DNA of 64,000 bases from an uncultured Pseudoxanthomonas sp. Its GTDB lineage: Bacteria > Pseudomonadota > Gammaproteobacteria > Xanthomonadales > Xanthomonadaceae. How positions within the stretch are numbered: the first letter of the stretch is position 1; the number at the start of each line of letters is the position of its first letter. Of the stretch, positions 39,086-48,453 are shown piece by piece. The DNA lies in assembly GCF_946886695.1 (NCBI RefSeq), contig NZ_CAMPJD010000001.1, positions 104,457 to 168,456 of the forward strand. Reading direction: 5' to 3'. Both the position numbers and the translations under genes were made by a program. Below the pieces are notes generated by a model. The model searched no databases. It was not told where the DNA came from and saw nothing but the letters and a program-made list of their open reading frames with translations.

Positions 39086-42061
39086 TTACCAGTCGAAGCC
39101 GAAAGACAGCTTGAACGTGCGCGTGGGCCACAGAATCTCGTTGCCGTTGCGGCGGCCGAAGCTGTCGGGCACTACTTCACCCGGACCACCGCGCCAATCG
39201 GCATACTGATTCCAGTTGCGCCAATTGAATGCATTGATCAGGTCCGCGCGCACTTTGAAACCGATGTCAGTGCCGGTGCTCCAGCGCTTTTCCAAGGCCA
39301 GGTCGAATTGCTTGTAACCCAGCGTGCCTTCCGGCTCGAATGGATCGAAGAAGCAATTGTCGAAGCTCGTCGTGTCATTGCAGTTGATGGCATAACGAGG
39401 ACGCTGGCTGGCGAGAGTCAGCTTGCTACTCAGCGTTACGTCCCAACCAAGGTCGAAGATGCCCGACATCACCAACCTATGCTTCGGCACGCCGGTCGAT
39501 GTGATCAATGTGTCGGGAATGACCGGATAGTCACCCACGAAATTGCCATTATTCTGCGCAGAATCGATCAAGTTCTCTTCGGCATCGCTATAAGTGTATG
39601 CCAAGGTGACGCCCCAGCCCGAGGCTTCGGTGAAGGGCTTGTCGATGGACAACAGCAGTGAATTCAGCCGCGTCTCAATACCGTTGTCACCGAGGATGAG
39701 CGAGCCGTACCCGGGAATGGTCTGTCCCCAAGGCTGTCCGCCCCACGTCGCACCGGGAACGTTGTAGTAACGCCCGTCTGCATAGCGGTTGCCAAGGCGG
39801 AAGTAGATACCGTCATGCCCACGGATATGCGCAATGGTGGCCGACGTGTTCCACTCCTGCCCCCACAATGTCACCGCGTTGCGCATTCCGAGACTGAACT
39901 GGTCGGAATACGGCGTCTCCAGGTCATTGCTCATCAATCGAACTTCGCCACCGGCCCGCGGATTCGCAGCAGCGTAAGCCGCCAAGCCCTCAGGCGTCAG
40001 CAAGGCAGGATCGAAGGGTATGCAACTGGTCCCACTACAGGTGTGGATCGGCGTGGCGAAGTTCAGTTCGTAGGTAGTGAACGCACCGGAGTAATACTCG
40101 CTTGCCATGTAGTCGAATAGATTACGATCGTATGCGCGACCTGCGCCGCCGAATATCACGTGGCGCTGGTCGCCATTGAGATCGTAGGAGAAGCCGAAAC
40201 GCGGCGCAAAATTATTCTTGTCGTCGTCGCGATTGGAGCCATTGCTGATGTAGTCCTCGACATCGAAATCGGTGTTCTGGATGTTGGTCCATCCACGCAG
40301 TGCCGCGGCAATGCCCGGGTCCACGACGTAATCGGTGTAGCTCGGGGTTTGCTCATAATCCCAGCGGATACCGAGGTTCAGGGTCAACTTGTCGGTGACT
40401 TCCCAGTCATCCTGCACGTAGATGCCGAATTGACGGTTGTTGGATTCAACGAACGGCGTACGGCCCGTGAAGGGCGTCGTGTACTGGACCCGGTATGGCT
40501 GGGTCAGGCTCTCGTTGACGTCGTACCAGTAGCGCGGATACGGAGGAAACTGCTGGAACGCCTTCAATTCAACGTCCTTGTACTTCACACCTGCCTTGAT
40601 CGTATGGCGGTCCCAGCCATAGAACGTGAAGTCATTCTGGATGCCCCAGCCTTTCTGACCCTTGTCCTGGAAGTTGCCACCGCCCCCTGTATTTAGCACG
40701 ATCAGAGAGAGATTCCCGGGATCGCTTGGATTAACGACCGTGTAAGCGTTGCTTGGAGCCTTGGTCAGCGGCTGCGGGTTGTACGCCGACTCCTCAAACG
40801 TAATATGAGCGTCATTCATCCAGTTCTCGGCCGAATATACCGAGCGCAGGTCATAGCGCGTTTCGTCGTTGACCAACTGTGTGGCACGACTGACGGAATT
40901 CTGATCACCGACATCCAGCGTGCCAATCTCATCGCGCTGACGGAGGGTCAACTCGATCAAATGAGCATCGGATGCCTGCCAACTCAACTTGCCGAAGTAC
41001 AAATCCTGATTGAACGGTCGGGTCGCACTGACGTACTGTGACGTAATAGCTGCGGGAAGCGTCGCGGGATTCACCTGATTTGGCGGAATGATGTCCGCCG
41101 GAATCACGAAGTCCTTCGCCTCGTAAGAAACGAAGAAGTGCAGTTTGTCCTTGATGATAGGGCCACCGAACGACACGCCGTACTGCTCCGTCGTTTCAGG
41201 CGTCTTGGCGCCTGCTGCATCTTCCCGCGGCGTCGACTTGCGCCAGTCGTCGGAGGTGCGGTCCCAGAAGAAGCTGCCCGTGAACTCGTTCGTGCCGGAC
41301 TTTGTGACAGCAGTGACCGCCGCGCTGCTGATCTGGTCGTACTCAGCCTTGTAGTTCGACGTGATGACCTTGTACTCACCGATCGCCGACTGCGGGAACG
41401 GGTTGCCGCGGCTGTCGTCCTGGCCGGTAATTCCGCCGGGCGTCACATAGTTCTTCTGCCCAACGCCATCGATGAAGACGTTGATCTGGCTGGAACCTTG
41501 GGCACCACTTCGCAGCTGTGACTCGTCTCCGTTGACACTGGAGATGAACTGCATGCCCGGCACGGTATCAGCGAACGCCAGGAAGTTACGCGAATTCTGC
41601 GGCAGCGAATCTATCTGCTTCTGGCTGACGTAGGTCGCCACTTCCGACGTCTTGGTTTCCACCAGTATGGGGGCGGTAACACGCACGGTCTCCAGGGTCG
41701 TCGCATCACCCGTGGGCGCCGACACTGGCGGCGCTTCCTGCAGGTTCAGCGTCGCCGTCTGGCCCACGGCCAGTGTCACTGCGCGGCTGCTGGTCTGGCC
41801 ACCCGCGTTCACTTCAATGCGATAGGTGCCAGGCGGCAGGCCACCGATGTTGTAGCTGCCATTGGCAGCCTTCGATGTACGCGTCAGGCCCGTGTCCACG
41901 TTGGTGACCGTGACCGTTGCATCCTGTGCGACAACGCCACGCAGCGTGGCCGATGTGGACTGCGCCATCACGTGCGGCGCCGCCATGGCCAGGCAGCTGG
42001 CCAGGGCGCAGGACAACAACTTGCGATTGGGTTGGAACGTGGTGCGGTTGCGCTGTTTCAT
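39086..42061 (-). CDS. TonB-dependent receptor with N-terminal carboxypeptidase-regulatory-like domain
   Basis: 991 residues from the ATG at 42061, preceded by a purine-rich GGAGGGAGAG. Signal peptide to about residue 33 (APHVMA). A beta-sandwich of the carboxypeptidase-regulatory type (about 38-110, GSYNIGGLPPGTYRIEV) precedes the plug (about 140-250) and the 22-strand barrel, ending in the typical aromatic C-terminus LSFGFDW. This Oar-like form is common in xanthomonads for import of carbohydrates across the outer membrane. The neighbouring LacI gene and enzymes suggest a glucan substrate. No TonB-box can be named with certainty. Confidence 0.92.
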   Translation of the reverse strand: MKQRNRTTFQPNRKLLSCALASCLAMAAPHVMAQSTSATLRGVVAQDATVTVTNVDTGLTRTSKAANGSYNIGGLPPGTYRIEVNAGGQTSSRAVTLAVGQTATLNLQEAPPVSAPTGDATTLETVRVTAPILVETKTSEVATYVSQKQIDSLPQNSRNFLAFADTVPGMQFISSVNGDESQLRSGAQGSSQINVFIDGVGQKNYVTPGGITGQDDSRGNPFPQSAIGEYKVITSNYKAEYDQISSAAVTAVTKSGTNEFTGSFFWDRTSDDWRKSTPREDAAGAKTPETTEQYGVSFGGPIIKDKLHFFVSYEAKDFVIPADIIPPNQVNPATLPAAITSQYVSATRPFNQDLYFGKLSWQASDAHLIELTLRQRDEIGTLDVGDQNSVSRATQLVNDETRYDLRSVYSAENWMNDAHITFEESAYNPQPLTKAPSNAYTVVNPSDPGNLSLIVLNTGGGGNFQDKGQKGWGIQNDFTFYGWDRHTIKAGVKYKDVELKAFQQFPPYPRYWYDVNESLTQPYRVQYTTPFTGRTPFVESNNRQFGIYVQDDWEVTDKLTLNLGIRWDYEQTPSYTDYVVDPGIAAALRGWTNIQNTDFDVEDYISNGSNRDDDKNNFAPRFGFSYDLNGDQRHVIFGGAGRAYDRNLFDYMASEYYSGAFTTYELNFATPIHTCSGTSCIPFDPALLTPEGLAAYAAANPRAGGEVRLMSNDLETPYSDQFSLGMRNAVTLWGQEWNTSATIAHIRGHDGIYFRLGNRYADGRYYNVPGATWGGQPWGQTIPGYGSLILGDNGIETRLNSLLLSIDKPFTEASGWGVTLAYTYSDAEENLIDSAQNNGNFVGDYPVIPDTLITSTGVPKHRLVMSGIFDLGWDVTLSSKLTLASQRPRYAINCNDTTSFDNCFFDPFEPEGTLGYKQFDLALEKRWSTGTDIGFKVRADLINAFNWRNWNQYADWRGGPGEVVPDSFGRRNGNEILWPTRTFKLSFGFDW

Positions 42062-42088
42062 TGGCTCTCCCTCCAAAGATTGATGCAT

Positions 42089-42116
42089 TGCATATCGGCA
42101 TTGGTGCCGCTTGTAA
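42089..42116 (-). promoter_or_regulatory. candidate promoter of the receptor gene
   Basis: Minus-strand TTACAA (-35) and TATGCA (-10) lie 16 bases apart. The -35 overlaps the right half of the LacI-type operator, a classical arrangement for repression. Confidence 0.45.
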
Positions 42117-42125
42117 TCGATTACA
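42112..42125. promoter_or_regulatory. LacI-family operator O3 (receptor gene), perfect palindrome
   Basis: TGTAATCGATTACA is a perfect 14-base palindrome with central CG, about 50 bases before the receptor start. Confidence 0.78.
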
Positions 42126-42157
42126 TCCCCGCTCAAAAAAAAGCGGTCGAACTTTGC

Positions 42158-43186
42158 CTATCTTTTTGCGTGGCGGCCCTCTCCCACACTCGAAGCCCTG
42201 ACGATCAATTCGGGAGTCAACATCGCCGATGGCGCCACGCGCGCGCCATCCGAGTCGATGGCATCCAGCAGGCGGCTCATGGCCTGACCACCCAACTCGG
42301 CAATACTGACGCGCATCGTGGTCAAGGTCGGGTGAACGAAGCGCGCCAGTGGAATGTCGTCGAAACCCGCCAGCGCCACGTCCTGCGGCACGCGCACGCC
42401 GGCCTCGTTGAACGCATACAGGCAACCCAGCGCCATCATGTCGTTCGCCGCGAATACGGCCTGCGGCTTCTCGGCCATCTGCGCGATGCGCTTGCCGGCC
42501 TCGTAGCCCATGGACTCACTGAAATCACCCAGGAATTCCAACGGCGATGCATCCGGCACGAAACGCGCCAACGCATCGCGATATCCGCGCAGGCGTTCGC
42601 GCGCATCGAAGTTGCCATCCGGTCCGCCGATGAAAGCGATGCGGGCGTGGCCGGCCTGCGCCAGGTGTTCCACCATCGCCACGGCCGCGCCGTAGTTGTC
42701 GATGGTCAGCGTGGGATACGTCGCGTCCTGTACATCGCTGTTGATGAGAACGACCGGCAACGAGGACGGCAGGTTGTCCACCAGGAAACCCGGCTGGTCG
42801 GTATAGGGCGAAAGCACGAGCAGCCCGTCCACGCGGCCGCGCATCGCACGCAGGGCTTCGCCCTGCTCTTCCGGGTGGCCGTGATAGCTGGACACCAGCA
42901 GGTGCTGGCGGCGCGCGCGGGCGATCTGGTCGACGCCCCGGATCAGTTCGGAGAAGAACTCGCCATACAGGTCTGGCAGCACCACGCCGATGGTCTGGGT
43001 GCGGCGGCTGCTGAGGCTGCGCGCGGCGGCGTGCGGCTGGTAGCGCAGGCGGTCTGCCGTGGCCAGGACCTGCTGGCGCACGGATTCGGCCACGTTCTCG
43101 TGCCCGTTCAAGGCACGCGACACGGTGGCCACGGATACCCGAGCCTCACGTGCGACATCCTTGATGGTGACCGAGGTTCGCGCCAT
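42158..43186 (-). CDS. LacI-family transcriptional regulator
   Basis: 342 residues; GGAGGGG lies just before the ATG. The helix-turn-helix (VTIKDVAREARVSVATVSRAL) and hinge (HAAARSLSS) are standard, followed by a periplasmic-binding-type effector domain (about 60-330). It should bind the TGTAAnCG-type sites found here (25806, 39007, 42112, 43230, 45662) and be released by a sugar. One site covers its own promoter, so autoregulation is likely. The ligand is probably a product of the glycosidases beside it. Confidence 0.94.
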   Translation of the reverse strand: MARTSVTIKDVAREARVSVATVSRALNGHENVAESVRQQVLATADRLRYQPHAAARSLSSRRTQTIGVVLPDLYGEFFSELIRGVDQIARARRQHLLVSSYHGHPEEQGEALRAMRGRVDGLLVLSPYTDQPGFLVDNLPSSLPVVLINSDVQDATYPTLTIDNYGAAVAMVEHLAQAGHARIAFIGGPDGNFDARERLRGYRDALARFVPDASPLEFLGDFSESMGYEAGKRIAQMAEKPQAVFAANDMMALGCLYAFNEAGVRVPQDVALAGFDDIPLARFVHPTLTTMRVSIAELGGQAMSRLLDAIDSDGARVAPSAMLTPELIVRASSVGEGRHAKR

Positions 43187-43227
43187 TCCCCGCCCCTCCG
43201 CGGTGATGACTGCTGTAAGTGGCGCGG

Positions 43228-43257
43228 ACTGTAACCGTTTTCACGGAAACGTGTAAA
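43228..43257 (-). promoter_or_regulatory. candidate lacI promoter with overlapping operator O4
   Basis: Minus-strand TTTACA (-35) and TACAGT (-10) are 18 bases apart. The operator TGTAACCGTTTTCACG (43230-43245) covers the -10 and the spacer. Its first 15 bases are identical to O1 near malK. Confidence 0.55.
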
Positions 43258-43368
43258 GCGCGCGTTAGTTACCGGCAAAAGTATTTTTCTTTCAATGACT
43301 TGTACGCACTGCGCCGCCCACGAAACATATTGCGATGCAGCATCAAAGACGGCACATGTCAGCCTGCC

Positions 43369-45630
43369 TCAGGGCATCCCGACCGTGAACGTAGCTTGCT
43401 GCGTGTGGTCCGAACTGCCCCCCACGAAGACCGTGAACGTGCCCGGCTCCACCGCCTGCCGCATGTGCGCGTCGTACATGGCCAGGTCGTCGAAGCCGAG
43501 CGTGAACGTCACGGTCCTCGATTCACCCGGCTGCAGCGACACGCGCTGGAAGCCACGCAGCTGCTTCACGGGGCGGGTGATGCTGGCCACGTCGTCGCGC
43601 ACGTAGAGCTGCACCACTTCGTCGCCTGCGCGCTTGCCGGTGTTGGTGACGCGCACGCTGACGCGCTGCTCCAGCGCGTCCGGCTTCAACGTCGCCGATG
43701 ACACCACCGGCGCGTCGTACCGGAACGTGGTGTAGCTGAGGCCGTGGCCGAAGGCATAGAGCGGCGTCCACGGGACATCGAGGTACTTGCTGGTGTACTT
43801 CTCTTCCGTGCGCGGCGGACGGCCGGTGTTCTTGTGCGCGTAGTAGATCGGCACCTGGCCGACATTGTGCGGGAAGGTGATCGGCAGTTTCGCGGAGGGA
43901 TTCACGTCGCCGAACAGCACGTCGGCGATCGCGTGCCCGCCCTCGATGCCCGGGAACCAGGCCTCCAGGATCGCCGGCACCTTGCCTTTCAGCCCGCCGA
44001 TCGACAGCGGCCGGCCGTTCAACAGCACCACCACCACGGGTTTGCCGGTGGCCGCGACCGCAAGCGCGAGCTGCTCCTGCACGCCTGGCAGGTCCAGCGA
44101 GGTGCGGTTGTTCGCCTCCGCGCTCATGTCGGGGTGTTCACCGAGGAACATCACCACCGCGTCCGCCTGCTTCGCGGCGGCGACCGCATCGGCGAAACCG
44201 CGGGTGTCCTGGCTGTCGATCTCGGCACCCTTCGCCACGACAAGGCGCGTCCTGTCGCCGAGCGCGGCCTTCAAGCCTTCAAGCGGCGTAACCGCATCTT
44301 CCTCGCGCCCGGCCACCGCCCAGTTGCCCAGCATGGCGCGGCGATGGTCGGCCAGCGGTCCGATCACTGCCAGCGTGCGCACCGACTTGGCGAGCGGGAG
44401 CACCTGGTTGTCGTTCTCCAGCAGCACCAGCGACTTCTGCGCCATCCGGCGCGCGTCGGCACGGTGCTCCGGCGTGAGCGTCAGCGCGCGCTCACGGGCG
44501 CCATCGTCGGTGCAGGAGCGGTAGGGATCATCGAACAGGCCCAGGCGGTACTTCGCGTTCAGCACGCGACGCACCGACGCATCCAGTTGCGCCATCGGAA
44601 CACGCCCGGCCTTCACCGCCGCCGGCAGGTCCTTCAGGTAGATCTGGCTGACCATGTCGACATCCACGCCCGCGCGCAGGCCGAGGCTGCCGGCCTGTTC
44701 GCGGTCGGCGGCCACGCCGTGCGGCATCAGTTCCATCACGCCGGTGTAGTCGCTGACCAGCAGGCCGTCCCAGCCCCACTGTTTGCGCAAGAGATCCTCG
44801 ATCAGCGGCTGGTGTGCATGCATGGGCACGCCGGCGATCTCGTTGAAGGCGGCCATGATCGATTGCGCGCCTGCATCGACGGCGGCCTTGAAGGGCGGCA
44901 GGTAGAGTTCGTGCAGCGTGCGCTCGGAGATGTCGGCGACGTTGTAGTCGCGCCCCGCCTCGGCCGCGCCATAGGCGACGAAATGCTTGGCGGTGGCGAG
45001 CACCGCATCCGGCGCCCGCAGGTCATCGCCCTGGAAGCCCCGCACCCGCGCTGCGGCCAGCACCGAGCCGAGGTACGGATCTTCGCCTGCGCCTTCCACG
45101 ACGCGCCCCCAGCGCGGATCACGCGAAATGTCGACCATCGGCGCGTACGTCCAGTGGATGCCGTGCGCCGAGGCCTCGATCGCCGCAACCCGGGCGGCGT
45201 GCTGCACTTCGACCGGATCGAAGCTGGCCGACTCGCCCAGCGGCACCGGGAACACCGTGCGGTGTCCATGGATGACGTCGTACCCGAACAACAGGGGAAT
45301 CCCGAGCCGGGACTGTTCGACCGCGATGCGCTGCAGGCGGCAGGTCAGCACCGCACCCTGCGTGCCGAGGTAGGAGCCGATCTCGCCACGACGGATCTGG
45401 TCCTCGCTGCCCGCCATCGCGGCCGGCCCGGTGTTGTTGCCCACGCCGGGCGGCTGGTTCAGCTGGCCGAGCTTCTCTTCGACCGTCATCTTCGCCAGCA
45501 GGGCGTCAACGAACGCCTTTTCGGCCGGCGTCGCGTAGACCGGTGGCCTGGCAGCGGCGGTCGCGGCCAGCACGGTGGCCACCAGTCCGGCCAGCAGTGC
45601 GTGGGGGATTCGGGGATTGTGATGCTTCAT
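43369..45630 (-). CDS. bglX: periplasmic GH3 beta-glucosidase
   Basis: 753 residues; GGGAGGG precedes the ATG. Signal peptide to about residue 27 (AATAAA). The GH3 N-domain has GYDVIHGHRTVFP, the substrate-binding KHFVAYG AEAGRDYN stretch and the nucleophile D294 in LVSDYTGVMEL. The C-domain follows (GEHPDMSAEANNR region) and a fibronectin III-like end (FTLGFDDLAMYD). It removes terminal beta-linked glucose from oligosaccharides. GH3 enzymes are also the usual partner of GH144 in sophoro-oligosaccharide breakdown, but linkage preference cannot be read here. Confidence 0.93.
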   Translation of the reverse strand: MKHHNPRIPHALLAGLVATVLAATAAARPPVYATPAEKAFVDALLAKMTVEEKLGQLNQPPGVGNNTGPAAMAGSEDQIRRGEIGSYLGTQGAVLTCRLQRIAVEQSRLGIPLLFGYDVIHGHRTVFPVPLGESASFDPVEVQHAARVAAIEASAHGIHWTYAPMVDISRDPRWGRVVEGAGEDPYLGSVLAAARVRGFQGDDLRAPDAVLATAKHFVAYGAAEAGRDYNVADISERTLHELYLPPFKAAVDAGAQSIMAAFNEIAGVPMHAHQPLIEDLLRKQWGWDGLLVSDYTGVMELMPHGVAADREQAGSLGLRAGVDVDMVSQIYLKDLPAAVKAGRVPMAQLDASVRRVLNAKYRLGLFDDPYRSCTDDGARERALTLTPEHRADARRMAQKSLVLLENDNQVLPLAKSVRTLAVIGPLADHRRAMLGNWAVAGREEDAVTPLEGLKAALGDRTRLVVAKGAEIDSQDTRGFADAVAAAKQADAVVMFLGEHPDMSAEANNRTSLDLPGVQEQLALAVAATGKPVVVVLLNGRPLSIGGLKGKVPAILEAWFPGIEGGHAIADVLFGDVNPSAKLPITFPHNVGQVPIYYAHKNTGRPPRTEEKYTSKYLDVPWTPLYAFGHGLSYTTFRYDAPVVSSATLKPDALEQRVSVRVTNTGKRAGDEVVQLYVRDDVASITRPVKQLRGFQRVSLQPGESRTVTFTLGFDDLAMYDAHMRQAVEPGTFTVFVGGSSDHTQQATFTVGMP

Positions 45631-45661
45631 GGCGCCCTCCCGGCATAGCGAAGGGCGCGAA

Positions 45662-45675
45662 TGTAAACGTTTTCA
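45662..45675. promoter_or_regulatory. LacI-family operator O5 (GH3 gene)
   Basis: TGTAAACGTTTTCA, 32 bases before the GH3 start; same class as the other four sites. Confidence 0.68.
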
Positions 45676-45716
45676 GCGACGACTGCATGCGGCAGCGCCG
45701 GAAAGGCCGGCGGTGC

Positions 45717-45986
45717 TCAGCGGGCTTCGTCGGGTGTGCGGGCCTCGATGGCCAAGGCATGGATATCGGTCTGCATCATCTCGCCCAGGGCGGCGTAGAC
45801 GGCGCGGTGGCGGGCCAGCGGGGGCTTGCCGGCGAAGGCGGCGCTGGTGATGCGGACCGTGAAGTGTCCGCGGCCATCGCGGGCGCCTTCGTGGCCCGCG
45901 TGCTTGTGGCTGTCGTCCAGAACATCCAGCGAGACCGGTTGCAGGGCGGACTCGAGGGCTGCCCGGATGCGCTCGATCCGGCTCAA
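45717..45986 (-). CDS. bolA: BolA-family protein
   Basis: 89 residues from a TTG whose first bases overlap the yciI stop (TTGA). It has the BolA fold: [15 protein letters not shown], the [12 protein letters not shown] segment that carries the metal-ligand histidine, then [14 protein letters not shown] and [13 protein letters not shown]. BolA proteins work with monothiol glutaredoxins in iron-sulfur handling and affect cell shape and stress response. The open frame further upstream overlaps yciI and is not used. Confidence 0.9.
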   Translation of the reverse strand: MSRIERIRAALESALQPVSLDVLDDSHKHAGHEGARDGRGHFTVRITSAAFAGKPPLARHRAVYAALGEMMQTDIHALAIEARTPDEAR

Positions 45987-46282
45987 GGCAGGACCTTGCG
46001 GAAGGGCCGCACGTCCGTGCGCGCGTAGACGCCGGCGGTTGCGTAGGGATCGGCATCGGCCCAGGCGCGGGCGTCTTCCAGCGAGTCGAACTCGGCGATC
46101 ACGATGCTGCCGCTGAAGCCCGCCGGACCCGGATCCTCGGCATCGATGGCCGGACACGGGCCGGCCAGCAGCAGGCGACCCTCGTCGCGCAGCGCGGTCA
46201 GGCGGGCCAGGTGCGCAGGCCGCGAAGCCAGGCGCTTGGGAAGGGCGTCGGGGGCGTCATGCCCTTCAATGGCATACCACAT
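45983..46282 (-). CDS. yciI: YciI-family protein
   Basis: 99 residues from the ATG at 46282 (MWYAIEGHD). The ferredoxin-like YciI fold is seen in [45 protein letters not shown] and RPFRKVL. The conserved His and Asp of the putative active site are present. Biochemical role unknown; it is coupled to bolA by a 4-base overlap. Confidence 0.92.
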   Translation of the reverse strand: MWYAIEGHDAPDALPKRLASRPAHLARLTALRDEGRLLLAGPCPAIDAEDPGPAGFSGSIVIAEFDSLEDARAWADADPYATAGVYARTDVRPFRKVLP

Positions 46283-46658
46283 GCTGTTCACTCTTGGGGC
46301 TGAGCCTGAATTGTACGTGCCCTCCCCTGGGCAGGTGCTGGACACGCTCCCGGCCAAGGCTTACCCTGTCATTCATTGCACGGCCGGAAGCAGCGGCCCG
46401 TCCAGGGGAAGACCCGGCCACGCCGCCCTCCCCGATCCCCGGCACGGGGACCACCGGGACGTTCGATTCGCTGCCCATACCCGCCCGCGCCCGACGACCT
46501 CTCGCTGTCCACCGCCGCATCCTGCGGTGTGCTTTGCTGGTTGCTTCAAGGGAAGCGTTCGCCCTGCGACGCATGATGTTGGTTTGCGGAATGACGGCAC
46601 CAAGCCGGCCCTGCCGCGTGCAGGATGGATCGGTGGTTAGCACGATGACTGTTTCTTG
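46283..46658. other. divergent yciI / scpA intergenic region
   Basis: 376 bases without a supported gene. On the yciI side the minus strand has GTACAAT, a fair -10. On the scpA side I see no clear promoter. A small stem CACCGC/GCGGTG lies near 46516. No known RNA fold is recognised. Confidence 0.4.
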
Positions 46659-47564
46659 ATGAGCCCAGAACTCGCGTCCGACGCGAACCCACAATCCCCG
46701 CCCACGCATCCGCAGCAGCAGGAAATGCCGCTGGCGATGGTGCATGGCCAGCCGGTGCTGCAGATCCCGCAGGACCTGTACATCCCGCCGGATGCGCTGG
46801 AAGTCATCCTGGACGCGTTCGAAGGCCCCCTGGACCTGCTGCTGTACCTGATCCGCCGGCAGAACCTGGACATCCTGGACATCCCCGTCGCCGAAATCAC
46901 CCGGCAGTACGTGGACTACATCAATGTGATGCAGGAACTGCGGTTCGAACTGGCCGCCGAATACCTGCTGATGGCGGCCATCCTGGCCGAGATCAAGTCA
47001 CGCATGCTGCTGCCCCGGCCGGTGAGCGAGGATGGCGAGGAAGGCGATCCGCGCGCCGAACTGGTGCGTCGCCTGCAGGAGTACGAACGCTTCAAACAGG
47101 CGGCCGAGGACCTGGACGCCCTGCCCCGCCAGGACCGCGACACCACCCCGGTCAGCGCGGAGGTTCCCGACCGGGCAGCGGTCAGGTTGCCGCCCCCGGT
47201 GGAACTGAAGGAAATGCTGCTGGCGCTGCACGACGTGCTGAAGCGCGCCGAGCTGTTCACCGGCCACGCGATCAAGCGCGAGGCGCTCAGCGTGCGCCAG
47301 CGCATGGGCGATGTGCTGACGCGGCTGGAGGACGGCAAGTTCCACCGCTTCGAAAGCATGTTCACCCCGGAGGAAGGCAAGCTGGGCGTGCTGGTGACCT
47401 TCCTGGCCATGCTGGAACTGGCCAAGGAACAGCTGCTCGACATCGTGCAGGAAGCCCCGCTTGCCGCGATCTACATCAAGTCGCTGGCGCTGAACAACAC
47501 CAACGAACCGCTGCAGTTCTCCAGCGAATTCGACGACACCGACGCCGCCAACGACAGCCCGTGA
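46659..47564 (+). CDS. scpA: segregation and condensation protein A
   Basis: 301 residues. It is the kleisin that bridges the two Smc heads. After a Pro/Gln-rich N-terminus the conserved core begins FEGPLDLLLYLIRRQNLDIL, with the N-terminal helical domain (about 45-120), an acidic middle and the winged-helix C-terminus (MFTPEEGKLGVLVTFLAMLELAKE). It is followed by scpB after 46 bases. Smc itself is 24 kb away in this window. Confidence 0.95.
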   Translation: MSPELASDANPQSPPTHPQQQEMPLAMVHGQPVLQIPQDLYIPPDALEVILDAFEGPLDLLLYLIRRQNLDILDIPVAEITRQYVDYINVMQELRFELAAEYLLMAAILAEIKSRMLLPRPVSEDGEEGDPRAELVRRLQEYERFKQAAEDLDALPRQDRDTTPVSAEVPDRAAVRLPPPVELKEMLLALHDVLKRAELFTGHAIKREALSVRQRMGDVLTRLEDGKFHRFESMFTPEEGKLGVLVTFLAMLELAKEQLLDIVQEAPLAAIYIKSLALNNTNEPLQFSSEFDDTDAANDSP

Positions 47565-47610
47565 AGCGGCTGGGCCCTGCGCCCGCCGCAACTCCGAACG
47601 ACAGGACCGC

Positions 47611-48453
47611 ATGGATCAATCGCTCATCAACCGCATCGTGGAAGCCGCCCTGCTGGCGGCGACCCAGCCGCTGACACTCGCGCAGCTGCACGGCCTGTTC
47701 CCCGAGGACGAGCCGGCGCCGGAAGGCAGTGTCGAGCAGGCACTGCAGCAGCTGGCCGACGCCTGCGCCGACCGCGGCGTGGAACTGGTCGAAGTCGCCT
47801 CCGGCTACCGCTACCAGGTCAAGGCCGACGTGCATGCCTGGGTCGCCCGGCTGTGGACGGAACGCAAGACCAAGTACACCCGCGCCACGCTGGAAACCCT
47901 GGCGCTGATCGCCTACCGGCAGCCGATCACGCGTGGCGAGATCGAGCAGGTCCGCGGCGTCGCGGTGAGCAGCAACATCATCCAGGCCCTGGAAGAGCGC
48001 GAATGGATCCGCGTCGTGGGCCACCGCGATGTCCCGGGCAAGCCGGCGCTGTTCGGCACCACCAAGGGCTTCCTCGACTACTTCGGCCTGAAGCGCCTGG
48101 ACGAATTGCCGCCGCTGTCCGAACTCAAGGACATCGGCGAACTGGAACCGCAGTTGCCGCTGGACGGCGCTCCGTTGCCGGTCAGCATCGCCAGTGGCGA
48201 TGCGGTGGATGGCGAAGAACAGGCCATGCCGTCGGACGGCGATGCCGGCGATGCCGGCGACAGGGACGACGGAACGGATTCCGATACGCAGGACCACGCG
48301 GACGCGTCGCAGGACGATGCCGCCAATGACGACACCCCGACGGAAGCCGGCGACGACGCCGCACACGCTTCCCACGATGAACATCAACCCCAAGATGACG
48401 ACGCCGCAGTTTCCGACGAGGAACACCAGGCACCGTCGGAGCAGAAACAATGA
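47611..48453 (+). CDS. scpB: segregation and condensation protein B
   Basis: 280 residues. It binds ScpA in the Smc complex. Two winged-helix domains are seen (about 1-85 and 90-165, with TRATLETLALIAYRQPITRGEIEQVRGV and KPALFGTTKGFLDYFGL). The remaining 110 residues are a low-complexity Asp/Ala/Glu/Gln tail (DGDAGDAGDRDDGTD and similar), probably disordered. Overlaps rluB by 4 bases. Confidence 0.94.
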   Translation: MDQSLINRIVEAALLAATQPLTLAQLHGLFPEDEPAPEGSVEQALQQLADACADRGVELVEVASGYRYQVKADVHAWVARLWTERKTKYTRATLETLALIAYRQPITRGEIEQVRGVAVSSNIIQALEEREWIRVVGHRDVPGKPALFGTTKGFLDYFGLKRLDELPPLSELKDIGELEPQLPLDGAPLPVSIASGDAVDGEEQAMPSDGDAGDAGDRDDGTDSDTQDHADASQDDAANDDTPTEAGDDAAHASHDEHQPQDDDAAVSDEEHQAPSEQKQ

